This document shows, piece after piece, positions 4,587-6,397 of a stretch of DNA of 6,397 bases. The DNA comes from DAOUAJ01 sp034433615. GTDB taxonomy: Bacteria; Chloroflexota; Anaerolineae; DUEN01. Position 1 is the stretch's first letter. Every line of letters begins with the position of its first letter. The notes under the pieces were generated by a model. It was not told the DNA's origin. It did no database searches and saw only the letters and a program-made list of their open reading frames with translations. The stretch spans positions 1 to 6,397 of the forward strand of contig DAOUAJ010000104.1 of NCBI GenBank assembly GCA_034433615.1, read 5' to 3'. Position numbers and translations under genes: made by a program.

Positions 4587-6230
4587 GTGCGACGTGAGGC
4601 GACAGAAGTCCTGGTCATTGGCGGTGGCGCCACCGGCACGGGGGTGGTGCGGGACCTGGCCATGCGCGGCTTCCGCGCCATCCTGGTCGAGAAAGCAGAC
4701 CTGGCCAACGGGACGACAGGCCGCTATCACGGCCTGTTGCACTCCGGTGGCCGCTACGCTGTCAGAGATCCTGTTTCCGCCCGTGAGTGCATCGCCGAGA
4801 ACTTCGTCCTGCGCCGCATCATCCCCCACTGCCTGGAAGACCTGGGCGGCCTCTTCGTCGTGACTCCGTGGGACGATCCGGCCTACGCTGATGAGTGGGT
4901 GACTGCCTGCCGGGATTGCGGCATTCCGGTCGAGGAGATCAGCCCGGCACAGGCCCTGCGCGAGGAGCCCATGCTCAACCCCCGGATCAGCCGGGTGTTC
5001 CGGGTACCCGATGCCGCCTGTGACTCGTTCGAGGTAGTGACGGCCAACGCCGCTTCGGCCAGGGCGTACGGGGCGAAGGTGTGGAACTACCACCGCGTGC
5101 TGGCCATTCTGCGCGAGGGGGATCAGGTGATAGGTGCCCGGATCCTTGACGAACGCCGGGGTGAGGAGGTCATCGTCCATGCCGATTGCGTGGTCAACGC
5201 GGCCGGCGCGTGGGCCGGGCAAATCGCTGCCCTGGCGGGTATTGAGATCGTGATGCGCCCGGCCAGGGGGACGATGGTCGCCATGAACCATCGTTTCGTC
5301 AACACCATCATCAACCGTTGTCACCCGCCCGGCGACGGCGACATCCTGGTGCCTGTGCACACCGTCTCTATCATCGGAACCACTTCCATCCCGGTGGACG
5401 ATCCTGATCGCTACCCCATCGAGCGTTGGGAGATCGAGCGGCTGCTGGAGGAGGGTGAGAAGCTGGTGCCCGGCTTCTCGCAGAGGCGGGCGCTGCGGGC
5501 CTGGGCCGGCGTCCGCCCCCTTTACGAAGAGCGTCCGGTCCCCAGTCCGCAGTCCCCAGTCCCCAGTCACCAGTCAGCGACCAACATGCAACACGTAACA
5601 CGCACCACGCACCACGCAACCAGTGACTTGCGCGCCGTCTCCCGGGGCTACACCGTGATGGATCACCGGCAGCGAGACGGCGTGGCGGGTTTCATCTCCG
5701 TCGTCGGCGGCAAGTTCACCACCTATCGTCTGATGGCGGAGCACACGGTGGACGCGGTGTGCACGCAACTGGGGACGCGCCGGCCATGCCGCACGGCTGA
5801 GGAGCCCGTGCCCGGCTCCGAAGACGGCCATTATCACACGTTGGGCCAGCGCCTGAACGAGCGCCAGGGCCAACACGGTCAGCTCATCTGCGAATGCGAG
5901 CTCGTCCACCGCGACCAGATCGAAGCATTTGTGCAGGAGACGGGCACGCGCGACCTGGACGACATCCGGCGCGGCCTGCGGCTGGGCATGGGGCCATGCC
6001 AGGGCGGCTTTTGCATCTATCGGGCCACTGCGCTGCTCCATGAGGTGACGAGCATCCCTATCGAACAGGCCAACCGGGCTCTGCAATCGTTCCTGGCTGA
6101 ACGCTGGAGGGGGGTGCAACCGGTGCTATGGGGTGATCAGTTACGTCAGGCTTTCCTAGACGATTGGATTTTCAACGGGCTGCTGGCTGTTGACAGACTG
6201 ATTGCAGATTCTGAGCGCAGTATTGGGTAG
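4587..6230 (+). CDS. glpA: GlpA-type FAD and [2Fe-2S] glycerol-3-phosphate dehydrogenase subunit
   Basis: This 547-residue flavoprotein matches the large subunit of anaerobic glycerol-3-phosphate dehydrogenase, which oxidises glycerol-3-phosphate to dihydroxyacetone phosphate and passes electrons towards the quinone pool. The N-terminal FAD-binding motif is VIGGGATGTG (10-19), followed by TTGRYHGLLHSGGRYAV (43-59), VVNAAGAWAG (202-211), DILVP (252-256), IGTTS (263-267), GVRPL (308-312) and GGKFTTYRLMAE (374-385). The C-terminal BFD-like iron-sulfur domain has Cys435, Cys437, Cys471 and Cys476 (CEC and CQGGFC), and a final GlpA-like RWRGVQPVLWGD (506-517). Residues 319-346 are an insertion encoded by heptamer repeats, between GVRPL and SRG, where E. 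coli GlpA has only a short loop. I chose GTG 4587 because it starts just before the FAD motif. An earlier in-frame ATG at 4467 would overlap the preceding gene and add 40 residues made from the hairpin repeats. No glpB gene follows directly, so its electron partner is unknown. Confidence 0.88.
   Translation: MRREATEVLVIGGGATGTGVVRDLAMRGFRAILVEKADLANGTTGRYHGLLHSGGRYAVRDPVSARECIAENFVLRRIIPHCLEDLGGLFVVTPWDDPAYADEWVTACRDCGIPVEEISPAQALREEPMLNPRISRVFRVPDAACDSFEVVTANAASARAYGAKVWNYHRVLAILREGDQVIGARILDERRGEEVIVHADCVVNAAGAWAGQIAALAGIEIVMRPARGTMVAMNHRFVNTIINRCHPPGDGDILVPVHTVSIIGTTSIPVDDPDRYPIERWEIERLLEEGEKLVPGFSQRRALRAWAGVRPLYEERPVPSPQSPVPSHQSATNMQHVTRTTHHATSDLRAVSRGYTVMDHRQRDGVAGFISVVGGKFTTYRLMAEHTVDAVCTQLGTRRPCRTAEEPVPGSEDGHYHTLGQRLNERQGQHGQLICECELVHRDQIEAFVQETGTRDLDDIRRGLRLGMGPCQGGFCIYRATALLHEVTSIPIEQANRALQSFLAERWRGVQPVLWGDQLRQAFLDDWIFNGLLAVDRLIADSERSIG
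5541..5575 (+). repeat. Heptanucleotide array CCCAGTC x5 inside the glpA-like gene
   Basis: Five contiguous 7-mers lie here: CCCAGTC (5541), CGCAGTC (5548), CCCAGTC (5555), CCCAGTC (5562) and ACCAGTC (5569). Because 7 is not a multiple of 3, the translation runs through all three phases and gives a Pro/Ser/Val/Gln-rich peptide (residues 319-330). This is noncoding-type repeat DNA read through as protein, not a protein repeat. Confidence 0.85.
5582..5623 (+). repeat. Heptanucleotide array CAACACG-like x6 inside the glpA-like gene
   Basis: Six bases after the first array comes a second one with a different unit: CAACATG (5582), CAACACG (5589), TAACACG (5596), CACCACG (5603), CACCACG (5610) and a degenerate CAACCAG (5617). 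It encodes a Thr/His/Arg-rich stretch (about residues 333-346). Together the two arrays span 83 nt, and the downstream GlpA reading frame is intact. Confidence 0.8.
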
Positions 6231-6256
6231 ATTCGTACTGCTGGATGGAGAGTGAC

Positions 6257-6397
6257 ATGACGGCACAACTCGCCAGCTTTGGAGCCGCTATCGCCCTGCT
6301 GGTCTGGATTGTCCTCGACCTGCGGCACCTGCGCGCTGTGGCCAGGTGGGCGCAGGTTCACTCACGGCCGCGCATCTCCTGGGACGACCGGCCGCGA
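6257..6397 (+). CDS. Start of an unidentified membrane protein (truncated by window end)
   Basis: Forty-seven codons are visible from ATG 6257 to the end of the window, with no stop. GGAG at 6247-6250 lies 6 bases upstream, and the gene starts 26 bases after the glpA-like stop, so co-transcription is likely. Residues 5-22 (around FGAAIALLVWIVLDL) form one probable membrane segment, followed by an Arg/His-rich positive stretch and then RPRISWDDRPR. It does not look like GlpB, which would begin with a nucleotide-binding glycine motif, nor like the cysteine-rich GlpC. A short N-terminal anchor before a Pro/Arg-rich segment is seen in some membrane glycosyltransferases, but too little is visible to assign a family. 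Confidence 0.55.
   Translation, partial: MTAQLASFGAAIALLVWIVLDLRHLRAVARWAQVHSRPRISWDDRPR

Noticed and set aside
4554..5570. Long minus-strand reading frame (338 codons) opposite the glpA-like gene
   Set aside because: It lies wholly opposite a well-recognised coding sequence, shows no family motif, and is rich in Arg/His/Pro/Gly as expected for an antisense frame in GC-rich DNA.
5541..5623. Possible CRISPR array or protein repeat
   Set aside because: The units are 7 nt, contiguous and without spacers, and are not a multiple of three, so this is neither CRISPR nor a peptide repeat.

Overview
The window is a compact, one-direction stretch of bacterial DNA. All credible genes are on the + strand, G+C is high, and there are no RNA genes, insertion sequences or CRISPR arrays. 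My best guess for the source is a member of the Chloroflexota (Anaerolineae-like). This rests on three things: the lipoprotein followed by a Pro/Ala/Glu/Thr-rich linker, the short heptanucleotide arrays between and inside genes, and the gene content. It is inference from style, not from a marker gene.

Layout: (1) 1-130 holds a textbook housekeeping promoter and a strong ribosome binding site. (2) 131-2639 encodes a complete polar amino-acid ABC importer: a solute-binding lipoprotein, a permease and an ATPase. A long perfect stem-loop separates the binding-protein gene from the permease gene, and the permease and ATPase genes overlap. (3) 2669-4501 encodes a stand-alone homocysteine S-methyltransferase domain protein. 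Nine bases after it comes a uroporphyrinogen-decarboxylase/MtaA-fold protein whose expected zinc ligands appear to be missing. (4) 4499-4586 is a small intergenic region with two near-identical 28-nt hairpin repeats. One carries the upstream stop codon and the other carries the ribosome binding site of the next gene. (5) 4587-6230 encodes a GlpA-type FAD and [2Fe-2S] glycerol-3-phosphate dehydrogenase subunit, interrupted in frame by about 83 nt of heptamer repeat DNA. (6) 6257-6397 is the start of a membrane protein that runs off the end.

How the genes may work together: the importer is self-sufficient and probably takes up an alpha-amino acid. Spacing suggests that the methyltransferase pair, and perhaps the GlpA gene, are read through from the same or a nearby promoter. 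I see no clear terminator between 952 and 6257 apart from the ambiguous stem-loop after the binding protein. A methyl-transfer role for the second module is reasonable, but its methyl donor and any corrinoid partner are not in the window.

Most unusual features: three different heptanucleotide arrays in 6.4 kb, two of them fused inside a conserved enzyme, and the duplicated hairpin element that forms a gene boundary. I did not find a clearly new defence or mobile system here.
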